DNA of 64,000 nt, from the NCBI GenBank assembly GCA_049520515.1, contig JBEKPS010000004.1, positions 245,159 through 309,158 on the forward strand. The letters are read 5' to 3'. Made by a program: the position numbers and the translations under genes. Positions 8,263 through 14,437 of this stretch are shown here, in pieces (within the stretch, counting starts at the first letter, position 1; the number at the start of each line of letters is the position of its first letter). The notes beneath the pieces were generated by a model that had not been told where the DNA came from, ran no database searches, and saw only the letters and a list, made by a program, of their open reading frames with translations. Source of the stretch: JAFAMS01 sp049520515. Its GTDB lineage: Bacteria > Vulcanimicrobiota > Vulcanimicrobiia > Vulcanimicrobiales > Vulcanimicrobiaceae.

Positions 8263-8736
8263 TTGAGCGATCTGCATGGGAATCGTCGTACGCCGTGGTT
8301 TTTGCAGCCACACCTCTACGGATGTCGCAGCGTGGTCGTCCGGGAAGTGCAGGCTTTCTCTAGATGCACACCGGTCGCTTTGATAGATGACAGCAGCTAC
8401 GCTGCGGGCGCGCTCGATGCGTTTGGGAGTCTGGCAAGGGTCTGGAAGCTATCGCCATCTCAAGAGGCACGGATCGTCGGACTGTCGGAGTGCGCACTCC
8501 ATTCGTGGCGCCAGAGAATGCCCATATTTATCAGTCCAGACACGCTCGAGCGGCTCAGTTACCTCTTACGTGTGTTTGGGCGGCTCTGCCTGTTCAACGA
8601 ACGGATTGCCTTAGCCGACGACTGGTTGCGGATTTCGCACGCTGCCTTTGATGGAGATTCCCCCTTGCAGAGGATGCTCGACAGTATGGACGGGCTGGTG
8701 GAGGTTCTCATTCACCTCGACTCCGTGGAACTATGA
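8263..8736 (+). CDS. Orphan Xre/MbcA/ParS-type antitoxin-like protein
   Basis: 157 residues. The start is TTG at 8263, preceded five bases upstream by a clear AAGGAG. The central segment (ARVWKLSPSQEARIVGLSECALHSWRQ) is the Xre-like helical half. It is followed by DTLERLSYLLRVFGRLCLF and a C-terminal toxin-binding half with ADDWLRISHAAFDGDSPLQRMLD, which closely follows the DUF2384 pattern (xxWLxxPNxxFxGxSPLxxML). Such proteins neutralise RES toxins that normally lie immediately downstream. Here the next gene is a winged-helix protein, so it is an orphan. The only RES protein in the window is at 719-2161, of a different subclass. It could be a regulator descended from a toxin-antitoxin pair, or an anti-defence or solitary antitoxin. 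Confidence 0.7.
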   Translation: MSDLHGNRRTPWFLQPHLYGCRSVVVREVQAFSRCTPVALIDDSSYAAGALDAFGSLARVWKLSPSQEARIVGLSECALHSWRQRMPIFISPDTLERLSYLLRVFGRLCLFNERIALADDWLRISHAAFDGDSPLQRMLDSMDGLVEVLIHLDSVEL

Positions 8737-8838
8737 TTTCTCGAAGGCGCACTATATTTCGTGTTAGGATATTCCCTTTCGAGGTGCATGTGTGTTATTG
8801 TCGATGGCAACAGGGGATCTCCATGAACTACGGAGGCC

Positions 8839-8858
8839 GCCGTGCGCAGGCGCACGGC
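8839..8858 (+). promoter_or_regulatory. Perfect hairpin in the leader of the winged-helix gene
   Basis: GCCGTGCG (8839-8846) and CGCACGGC (8851-8858) form an 8-bp GC-rich stem with a CAGG tetraloop. It lies 28 bp upstream of the ATG at 8887. There is no T-tract, so a role in translation control or as a processed leader is more likely than termination. Confidence 0.45.
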
Positions 8859-8886
8859 GTGGTCTCGGTTCTGTTGAGGGTCCACG

Positions 8887-9261
8887 ATGGACAAAACCAT
8901 TGTCCAACGCGTCTTTGAGTATGTCTCGTCGCAGGGTCGGGAAGTAACGACTCGCGAGGTCTTGAGAGCGTTTGCGGAAGTCAAGGCGAGTGCGATTACC
9001 TTTTCTCTGTCACGGCTTGCACGTTCAGGTGAATTGCAAAGAACCGCGCATGGTCGATATGCGGTCCCGCACAGGTCAGAAACAGAAGCTGTCCCGCCGT
9101 TGTTGGAAGATGCCTATCTCATGCATATCCTGGAGCGAGTGCGACCGGTCCTCGAGTTTGCGGAACTCGCATATCTGTACGGCGCGCTCGATGTGGCTCG
9201 GACATCGGTTCCATCGAGCCTCGCGCGACTCGCACAAGCGCGAGCTAAAAAGTTGCTGTGA
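8887..9261 (+). CDS. Winged-helix protein, AbiEi/transcriptional-regulator-like
   Basis: 124 residues. The ATG at 8887 is preceded by GAGGG about 7 bases upstream. The N-terminal half (VQRVFEYVSSQGREVTTREVLRAFAEVKASAITFSLSRLARSGELQRTAHGRYAVP) is a complete winged helix with the recognition helix and the wing strand GRYAVP, as in the N-terminal domains of type IV antitoxins (AbiEi-like). The C-terminal half is short and helical. It follows the orphan antitoxin-like gene by 150 bp on the same strand; a strong hairpin separates them. No nucleotidyltransferase (AbiEii) toxin is nearby, so it is best called a putative DNA-binding protein. Confidence 0.6.
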   Translation: MDKTIVQRVFEYVSSQGREVTTREVLRAFAEVKASAITFSLSRLARSGELQRTAHGRYAVPHRSETEAVPPLLEDAYLMHILERVRPVLEFAELAYLYGALDVARTSVPSSLARLAQARAKKLL

Positions 9262-9373
9262 AGGCGCGCCGCCCTCGGTGATCGCGATGCTTTGGACGTG
9301 CCATAGTAGGGGAACAACTTGCGCGATCAGCACCAGTGTTCGTTTCGCTTCTTCACAAGCAGAAACCGCTCAT

Positions 9374-9386
9374 CAAAATTGCTAGA
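9374..9386 (+). repeat. Exact copy of dispersed CAAAATTGCTAGA motif
   Basis: It sits in the 277-bp noncoding stretch between 9261 and 9539, about 150 bp upstream of the 9539 gene. The stretch shows no other coding potential. Confidence 0.45.
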
Positions 9387-9538
9387 ACAAGATACCGTTG
9401 ATGTGTGTTACGCCCTCGCGCTATCAGCCATCAAATTTGGGAACTATTCATGAATGTAGAGACTTTGTGTAGATGATAATTCGAAATGTGCAGGCGGACA
9501 CTTCGCTGAGACTCAATTGGAAGATAGGATAGCTGACG

Positions 9539-9895
9539 ATGCCGAAACTCGATCAACAAGACGATGTACGCTGGCCTGCAGCCGGCACCGATTTGATTCA
9601 GGTCATTCTCTTTCGGCCTGGACACGACGCCGCGCAGAGAACCATCACGCGAGGATTTCAGCCGCTCTATGATTTAATTGGCGGAGAGTTGGAGTTTCTT
9701 GGCGTTCGGAGTCATGCAAACGGTCTCGATGAGTTGGCGGTTGTGTTCGACATTGACCAACCGGAAGAATTACCCGCGAACGTTGCTGGAATTCGCGGTC
9801 CCGTTGTGGGAATTCGTTGCGACGACACCGGCGAGACTATTTCGCTCCGAGCCGGCGATCGTGAGATCTTTTCAAGTTGGCTCCGGCTGCATTAG
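9539..9895 (+). CDS. DUF3846-like hypothetical protein
   Basis: 118 residues. From residue 19 the layout LIQVILFRPGHDAAQRTITRG followed by LYDLIGGELEFLGV.. resembles DUF3846 proteins (a beta strand with xxPG.., then xLQxxVGGxIE), and the tail VVGIRCDDTGETISL fits the closing strands. DUF3846 proteins are small, frequently phage- or plasmid-associated, and of unknown function. There is no signal peptide. The assignment rests on layout only. Confidence 0.5.
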   Translation: MPKLDQQDDVRWPAAGTDLIQVILFRPGHDAAQRTITRGFQPLYDLIGGELEFLGVRSHANGLDELAVVFDIDQPEELPANVAGIRGPVVGIRCDDTGETISLRAGDREIFSSWLRLH

Positions 9896-9947
9896 CCGCA
9901 AGACGCTCACTACACGATCTTCTCACAGGTCCCGAATGCGCGAGGAG

Positions 9948-10196
9948 CTATCCGCTCGACATTGTGTCCTGATCGGAGAGCGTCCTAACACCTCCGGCTG
10001 AGAGGACGCCATGGCGAAAAGCCTGCGCAACGAGATGGTGCCGTGATCGGGCTTCAAATTTGCTAAAGAGAACTCGAATCTCGGCCTCGACGGTTCCCCG
10101 ACTGCGACCGATCATTTGCGCGAGATCTTTACTGTTCGCGCCGTCCGCCAACCCCTGGAGAATCTGCCTTTCGCGATCAGTGATTTGAGTATGCAT
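9948..10196 (-). CDS. HTH-only LuxR/GerE-type regulator
   Basis: 82 residues consisting almost only of a GerE-type domain: ITDRERQILQGLADGANSKDLAQMIGRSRGTVEAEIRVLFSKFEARSRHHLVAQAFRHG. It has the usual LTxRExxVL..GxxxKxIA..xxxSxxTVExHxxxxxxKLxxxxRxxxVxxA pattern. No receiver or signal-binding domain is present. It lies 6 bp downstream of the 10203-10538 gene on the same strand, so the two are probably an operon. Two very similar HTH-only genes are at 11176 and 13739, and the same domain type ends the protein at 11987. Their DNA-reading helices are alike (SRGTVEAE, SRGTAEAD, ARTTVETH). Confidence 0.8.
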   Translation of the reverse strand: MHTQITDRERQILQGLADGANSKDLAQMIGRSRGTVEAEIRVLFSKFEARSRHHLVAQAFRHGVLSAGGVRTLSDQDTMSSG

Positions 10197-10202
10197 CGCG
10201 AC

Positions 10203-10538
10203 TCACCAGGGCTCCGACGTGAGGGTTTTCGGACCTGAAGTTCTGAGCATCAGTCCGTAGACGGCGTGCAGCACTGCGCCTCGCATCTCTGCCTCCACGA
10301 TCGATCGACGCGTCCCGCCGTCCGATGGCATACACGTCGATAAGTATTGTGGACTGAGCCGTCGGCAGATCGCCTCGCGGCAAAGTTCCCGCATCAGAAA
10401 CACGCGTCGCTCCGTCAGCCGAACATTTCGAGTCGACAGGTAGAGGAGCGCGTCCCCAAGGGCGGCGGAAATGGATACAGAAAGCTCCGCGGGGCGAGCT
10501 TCGCCCTCTTCGCTTTCGAAGTTTTGTAACGCGAACAT
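10203..10538 (-). CDS. Hypothetical protein upstream of an HTH-only LuxR regulator
   Basis: 111 residues, soluble, mixed charge, with no motif I recognise. The first helix-rich part runs to about residue 70, followed by GTRRSIVEAEMRGAVLHAVYGLML. The 6-bp distance to the downstream HTH gene suggests a shared transcript and possibly a sensory or modulating partner for the HTH-only protein. The 91 bp between its start and the small ORF at 10629 (opposite strand) form a divergent promoter region. Confidence 0.5.
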   Translation of the reverse strand: MFALQNFESEEGEARPAELSVSISAALGDALLYLSTRNVRLTERRVFLMRELCREAICRRLSPQYLSTCMPSDGGTRRSIVEAEMRGAVLHAVYGLMLRTSGPKTLTSEPW

Positions 10539-10611
10539 CCGAACGCTTTGAACCTCCGGGTGGCGACCTCGCGTAGAGTGCGCATTTTATCATTCTCTGC
10601 GCTGCGCCGCG

Positions 10612-10627
10612 CTCAGGAGGTCCTGAG
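10612..10627 (+). promoter_or_regulatory. Palindrome containing the ribosome-binding site of a small ORF
   Basis: CTCAGGAGGTCCTGAG has 7-bp arms around GG. The Shine-Dalgarno AGGAGG (10615-10620) sits within this dyad, 8 bases before the ATG at 10629. RNA folding could hide the ribosome-binding site, or a protein could bind the DNA dyad. Confidence 0.45.
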
Positions 10628-10628
10628 T

Positions 10629-10793
10629 ATGAGCCGCGAATCCAGCGGCGATCAGCGCATGCGACACCGATCGTCTTGTGTCTGCGTCGGCAAGTTTCTA
10701 TTTTGCGTTCGAGATACTGATGTAGTCAATTGCGGATCGGAGCGTATCGGACTCGTAAGACAAGCAAGAATGCGACGAAGTTTGGCGGCTTGA
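10629..10793 (+). CDS. Small cysteine-containing ORF (54 aa), hypothetical
   Basis: The ATG at 10629 is preceded by a perfect AGGAGG with 8-base spacing. The product begins MSRESSGDQRMRHRSSC and has four cysteines (in SSCVCVGKFLFCV and NCGSER) and a basic tail. Low-complexity and homology evidence are lacking; support comes only from the strong ribosome-binding site, itself inside a palindrome. It could be a regulatory peptide, or the ORF could be chance. Confidence 0.3.
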   Translation: MSRESSGDQRMRHRSSCVCVGKFLFCVRDTDVVNCGSERIGLVRQARMRRSLAA

Positions 10794-11175
10794 TTATCCA
10801 GCTCGGCTGGGGCATGTGTCGACACATCGGAAGTTTGACGCACTCTCCCGCGGATGCTCGCGTGACCACGGCGATGAGGTCGTGTGGAGATCATTTGCAA
10901 TGAAAGTGGCATTCCTAGCTGAGCCACAACCATACACCGACGCTCGCGACGCTCGAATTTGGAGCGCATCAGTGCGTAAATACTTTTGGAATGCCGTGCG
11001 TGAGCTAAAATCGCTCTAACTCACCAGTAATATCTTAAATGGATCGTCTCGGGATGAGATCTGAAACAGGAGAGCCCGCTACGCATGTAGTGGGCTCTCA
11101 CCGTCGCCGCATGGAGGAATGCTCCATCGGGTATGGGCGACGACTCGAAGCTGATCGTCGAATTATGCAGAGGCC
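10794..11175. other. Intergenic region with a strong hairpin
   Basis: No convincing gene on either strand; possible frames have poor ribosome sites and biased composition. It contains the hairpin at 11070-11099 described separately. Confidence 0.4.
11070..11099 (-). terminator. Strong hairpin downstream of LuxR-type gene (terminator-like)
   Basis: GAGAGCCC-g-CTAC (11070-11082) pairs with GTAG-t-GGGCTCTC (11087-11099) around a GCAT loop: 12 paired positions. It lies 76 bp beyond the stop of the minus-strand HTH gene at 11176. No long T-tract follows on that strand, so termination by this element alone is uncertain. Confidence 0.45.
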
Positions 11176-11484
11176 CTATGTCTGTAGCTCGATGACGGGC
11201 TCTGACTGCTGGGCGCCAGTCGCGCTCGCGACGCCGCTCGAGATTCGATTCACCGTTGACGCGACTTCTAATAGTCCAAGTCGATACGCCTGCGCCACTA
11301 AATGATGCCGTGAGCGTGCGTCAAGTTTCTTAAACAGTACGCGAACGTCAGCTTCCGCCGTGCCTCGACTCTGGCCAATTACTCGCGCGAGTTCCTTTCC
11401 GTCTGCGCCCTCAGAGAGTGCTTGAAGAATTCGCATCTCGCGGATGCTGAGCGCCGGAGAGTTCTGCGAATGGTGACTGTTCAC
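11176..11484 (-). CDS. HTH-only LuxR/GerE-type regulator
   Basis: 102 residues. A short N-terminal tail is followed by a full GerE domain: LSIREMRILQALSEGADGKELARVIGQSRGTAEADVRVLFKKLDARSRHHLVAQAYRLG. It is strongly similar to the product of 9948-10196 (shared DARSRHHLVAQAxRxG and IGxSRGTxEAxxRVLFxK), so the two are recent paralogues. The C-terminal 30 residues are unrelated. It is divergent from the hairpin- and palindrome-rich region at 11548-11914, which may be its target. Confidence 0.8.
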   Translation of the reverse strand: MNSHHSQNSPALSIREMRILQALSEGADGKELARVIGQSRGTAEADVRVLFKKLDARSRHHLVAQAYRLGLLEVASTVNRISSGVASATGAQQSEPVIELQT

Positions 11485-11547
11485 GGTTAAACCGTCTAAC
11501 TCCGCACACGCGGACAGTGCACGCGCCTTTTGGGCATCGCGCGAGTG

Positions 11548-11575
11548 GTAAAGGCACGCAGCGCCGTGCCTTTAC
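11548..11575. terminator. 11-bp perfect hairpin between divergent units
   Basis: GTAAAGGCACG (11548-11558) and CGTGCCTTTAC (11565-11575) form an 11-bp perfect stem around a 6-base loop. There is no T-tract on either side. It lies between the LuxR-type gene (minus) and the small peptide gene (plus). It may be an operator, a processing signal or part of a small RNA. Confidence 0.4.
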
Positions 11576-11696
11576 GGTGCGCTATTTCATGGACGCCGTG
11601 ACAATGCAAAACCGTGCTCCTCCAAAGCGGGGAGAGGCGTGCGCAATTTTTTAGGAGTCGCATGAATACAACCGAGCGATAGCCCATTCCTCCGGT

Positions 11697-11718
11697 TGAT
11701 AGCCCATTTGGGCTATCA
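11697..11718 (+). promoter_or_regulatory. 22-bp palindrome (operator candidate) before a small peptide gene
   Basis: TGATAGCCCA (11697-11706) and TGGGCTATCA (11709-11718) are perfect inverted arms around TT. A third copy of the half site (GATAGCCCATT) lies 18 bp upstream at about 11679-11689. The dyad ends four bases before the GGAGG at 11723-11727 that serves the ATG at 11733. A dimeric regulator, for example a neighbouring LuxR-type protein, could bind here; alternatively the RNA hairpin lies next to the ribosome site. Confidence 0.55.
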
Positions 11719-11732
11719 GCTTGGAGGACTTC

Positions 11733-11876
11733 ATGTTCCTGATCCACGCGTTCATGCTCTGGGCGACGCTTGTCACGGGCGGCGCCTTTGGTGGTCACGG
11801 TGCGGAATTCGGCAGCTCTCGCTCTGGTGGTGTCCACGCGGCGGACACATCCGGCGGTGGTCCTTCCGGAGGCTAG
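11733..11876 (+). CDS. Small peptide gene (47 aa): hydrophobic leader plus Gly/Ser-rich tail
   Basis: The ATG at 11733 has GGAGG five bases upstream. The peptide starts MFLIHAFMLWATLVTGGAFG (hydrophobic, signal-like) and continues GHGAEFGSSRSGG and VHAADTSGGGPSGG, a glycine-rich tail. It is bracketed by a perfect 22-bp palindrome upstream and an 11-bp GC-rich hairpin 10 bp after the stop, as expected for an autonomous small transcription unit. It lies between two LuxR-type regulators. The layout fits a secreted signalling peptide, a bacteriocin or a small membrane peptide. No maturation enzyme or transporter was seen nearby. Function is unknown. Confidence 0.55.
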   Translation: MFLIHAFMLWATLVTGGAFGGHGAEFGSSRSGGVHAADTSGGGPSGG

Positions 11877-11886
11877 CGTGTCGGCG

Positions 11887-11914
11887 GAAGAGGGGCGTTC
11901 CGGCGCCCCTCTTC
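11887..11914 (+). terminator. Terminator-like hairpin after the small peptide gene
   Basis: GAAGAGGGGCG (11887-11897) and CGCCCCTCTTC (11904-11914) form an 11-bp perfect stem with loop TTCCGG, 10 bp after the peptide stop codon. There is no T-tract, so it may be a partial terminator or mRNA stabiliser. Confidence 0.55.
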
Positions 11915-11986
11915 AGGCCGGAGTGCGGGCAACGTTGCCGAAGCGCATCTTTCGTGCCCCGTAACCGTACCGTCGTCGCTCGACCC

Positions 11987-13576
11987 ATGCGCGAGATTGG
12001 AAAGGGTTTAACGAACGCGGTGCAGGCATTTTTGCTCGGCGAAAATGAGCGCGTTCTCGAAATCCTTGCAGCTGGAGATGTCGCCCCCGTAGATGCGGGC
12101 CTGCTTCGCGCACGCACCTTCCTTAGGATGCGGAATGAGAATGGCGCGATCGAAGAGCTCAAGCGGATTTCGGCTCCGAAATTGTCTCTTGATCAGCGCT
12201 TCGCGCGCGACATGCTGCTTGCGACGGCTCGCTTTCGCGCGGGTTCGCGGCGAGAGGCGCTCCGCGAATTGACAGAGCTCGCGCAAGAAGCCTCCGGTTC
12301 GAGCAGACTTCATCCGACGGTGCGCTCAGAAGTTGCATACTTCTACGCGCTGGCGCTTTGGGGCGAGCGCCTTCTTCCTGAAGCGCGCGAGATAGCACTA
12401 AACGCGATTGATCCCGCAGGCGACATTGTCTACGTCCGCCTGTTGGAACTCTTGGGCTGGATTGAGATCAGTCAGGGCAACGTTACGCTAGCCGCGCGTC
12501 ATTTTGCGACGGGCCTCGCGGCCTTTCGGTCGTGCACACATCAAGATGCATCGGTCAAATCCGCTCTCGTTCACGGTGCGATCGTCCTGGCCGTAGAGAC
12601 GCTTGATGCTTCGTTGATCAAGATTGCACGAGCCGAAGCGGAGCTCGTGCATTGGGGTGATGCAGACCGCTGGAGAGAGGCGCAGGTACAGACGTATCTC
12701 GGCCGGCTGAGCGAACTCGAAGGCGCCAACGTCCAAGCGTGGCAACATTTCGAACGTGCAAAGCATCTCGATGTCAAACCTCCGTATCGCGCGATCGCGA
12801 TGATTGCACAGGCGAATCTGCTTTGGCATGTCGGAGAGAGGTTCGCAGCGGCGCGCATGCTCGATGACACGTGGGGAATCCTGTCCGGCGTAACGTGGTC
12901 ACAGACCAATGCCGAGGAGCGCGTCGCATTGCTGGCGTTTGCGTTCTCCGCAGCGCAAAGTGATGTTGCTGCCGCATCTCAAGCGCTCACGAAGGCCCGG
13001 TCGATATGGGAGAAAGACGATCCCCTCATCGCATTCTCTCGCGACGATCGCGTCGAGGCGATGTTGCGGCAGGCAGCCGGTGCGATTCATGCTGCGCGAA
13101 ACGAAGTGCGCAAGGCGGTCAACGATCTACGCTCTGCCTATGAGATATGGATTCGCTTCGACTACCGAACGCACGCCGTTCGAGTCGCGCAAATACTCTG
13201 GCAGTTAACACAAGATCTAGCCTATCGCCAATACATAGAATCGATCTCGACCGTAATGCCGAGTGCGTGGTTCGCAAAGTCCGAGGGTAATCCGCAGGCG
13301 AACGACATTCTAGAAAAACTTTCGCAGGCGGAGCTGCGGGTGCTCAGGTCGCTCCTAAGAGGGGATCAACCTAAGAAAATTGCCGCAGAATTCGGGCGCA
13401 GTATCTTCACGATCCGCAATCAAGTCAAAAAGGTCTTCCTGGCCTTCGGAGTCCACTCGCGTAGCGCTCTCGTCGTCGCTTCTGCACGCATTGGCATCAT
13501 CGGCGATGACGTCGTCGATGCAGCCATTTCGCGCGATCCTGATTCGGTTCCGAAGACGAGGGCTGTCGAGCACTGA
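11987..13576 (+). CDS. Large LuxR-type regulator with TPR/MalT-like helical repeats
   Basis: Start set at the ATG at 11987 (MREIGKGLTNAVQAFLLGEN..), since the same frame upstream crosses the small peptide gene and its hairpin; a GTG at 11954 is also possible. About 529 residues. Residues 10-425 are continuous amphipathic helices with TPR spacing (for example LLRARTFLRMRNENGAIEEL, WREAQVQTYLGRLSELEG). The C-terminus has a GerE HTH (LSQAELRVLRSLLRGDQPKKIAAEFGRSIFTIRNQVKKVFLAFGVHSRSALVVASA). No P-loop NTPase domain precedes the repeats, so it is not a full MalT/LAL protein. It probably binds a ligand or peptide through the helical repeat and reads DNA through the HTH. Its position right after the small peptide gene makes that peptide a candidate ligand (inference). 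Confidence 0.75.
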   Translation: MREIGKGLTNAVQAFLLGENERVLEILAAGDVAPVDAGLLRARTFLRMRNENGAIEELKRISAPKLSLDQRFARDMLLATARFRAGSRREALRELTELAQEASGSSRLHPTVRSEVAYFYALALWGERLLPEAREIALNAIDPAGDIVYVRLLELLGWIEISQGNVTLAARHFATGLAAFRSCTHQDASVKSALVHGAIVLAVETLDASLIKIARAEAELVHWGDADRWREAQVQTYLGRLSELEGANVQAWQHFERAKHLDVKPPYRAIAMIAQANLLWHVGERFAAARMLDDTWGILSGVTWSQTNAEERVALLAFAFSAAQSDVAAASQALTKARSIWEKDDPLIAFSRDDRVEAMLRQAAGAIHAARNEVRKAVNDLRSAYEIWIRFDYRTHAVRVAQILWQLTQDLAYRQYIESISTVMPSAWFAKSEGNPQANDILEKLSQAELRVLRSLLRGDQPKKIAAEFGRSIFTIRNQVKKVFLAFGVHSRSALVVASARIGIIGDDVVDAAISRDPDSVPKTRAVEH

Positions 13577-13738
13577 GTTTTGTCTCGCACACTGACGTTC
13601 GCAGATTGAATTCGAACTGTCGACAGAAAGAAGTCTGTCATACTCAGTCTCGTCAGACGACAGTGCGGTCGTCTTGACACAGCCGAGGAAGATCAATAAT
13701 ACTAATTTTCTTGGCAACGGATTGCGGGAGATGGCAGC

Positions 13739-14008
13739 ATGGCCGACTTTCAAGGAAAGAACGAACGGCGCATCGCGGACGAGCGCGTGACTATCCACGA
13801 CGCCGTTCATGTATCACCGATCGAACGCACGATTTTACAGGCGCTCGCCGATGGCGCACGTAGCGCGGAGATCGCGAAGTTAACGCGATGTGCGCGGACC
13901 ACAGTCGAGACGCACGTTCGGACGTTGTTTCTCAAACTCGATGCCCGCTCTCGATCGCATCTTGTCGCGCAGGCTTTTCGAAACGGAATCATTTCGCTCG
14001 AAGGCTGA
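13739..14008 (+). CDS. HTH-only LuxR/GerE-type regulator
   Basis: 89 residues: a 25-residue basic tail and a GerE domain (VSPIERTILQALADGARSAEIAKLTRCARTTVETHVRTLFLKLDARSRSHLVAQAFRNGIIS). It is a paralogue of the genes at 9948 and 11176 (shared LDARSRxHLVAQAFRxG). It lies 162 bp after the large LuxR protein. The gap holds two small inverted repeats (GACAGA..TCTGTC and AGACGAC..GTCGTCT, about 13620-13675) that are operator candidates. It is the last regulator before the giant repeat-protein gene and so a candidate to control it. Confidence 0.8.
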   Translation: MADFQGKNERRIADERVTIHDAVHVSPIERTILQALADGARSAEIAKLTRCARTTVETHVRTLFLKLDARSRSHLVAQAFRNGIISLEG

Positions 14009-14089
14009 TCCCAGCAACGTTCAGTAATCGTGAAGATCCGGGGAACGTTGTCTTCGTTCTCATATTGCGACGTGGATTGCGAGCGCGTT

Positions 14090-14102
14090 TCTAGCAATTT
14101 TG
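14090..14102 (-). repeat. Exact copy of dispersed CAAAATTGCTAGA motif (minus strand)
   Basis: The plus strand reads TCTAGCAATTTTG. It is located 348 bp upstream of the giant gene and 80 bp after the HTH-only regulator. Confidence 0.45.
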
Positions 14103-14197
14103 AGGAGTGCGGCGTTACCTAGCGTCGTGTTATAAATCGCGTAACACGCAAGGATTGCTGGAGGAGCGTGCCACGGATATAGGCACAAAACGACCGG

Positions 14198-14231
14198 CCA
14201 GGATCCCGCTTCAATTCAAGCGGGATCCTGG
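14198..14231 (+). promoter_or_regulatory. 14-bp perfect hairpin in leader of giant gene
   Basis: CCAGGATCCCGCTT (14198-14211) pairs perfectly with AAGCGGGATCCTGG (14218-14231) around CAATTC. The stem is strong but there is no T-run after it. It may be a terminator of the upstream unit or a stabilising 5' structure. Confidence 0.5.
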
Positions 14232-14437
14232 GGCCGCAAAACATGGTAAGCAGAAGAGCGTTCTCGTTAAGGCGCCTACCATTGCTCGCGTTCGTGTGTC
14301 GATTGCCATGCTCAAGCTCGCTACCAGTAAGTATGCTGAAGCGAGGGAGAAATGGACGGGCGAAAAGGTCGCGTCGCAGCCGATTCCGACACTCAGTATC
14401 GATACGCTGAGGTAGCAACCTTTATGGGGAGCGTGCG

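Larger units (their letters stand above)
14009..14437 (+). other. Leader region of the giant repeat-protein gene; no convincing gene
   Basis: A 429-bp stretch. It contains a copy of the dispersed motif (14090-14102, minus strand) and a long hairpin (14198-14231). A frame from 14107 to 14415 reads through the hairpin, lacks a ribosome site and looks noncoding. The region probably carries the promoter and 5' leader of the gene at 14438. Confidence 0.45.

Noticed and set aside
11496..11837. 113-codon minus-strand frame opposite the small-peptide unit
   Set aside because: It crosses two hairpins and the operator palindrome, lacks a ribosome site and has shadow-like composition.
14107..14415. 102-codon frame between the last LuxR-type gene and the giant gene
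   Set aside because: It runs through a 14-bp perfect hairpin, has no ribosome site, and the sequence is basic with no sign of a fold.
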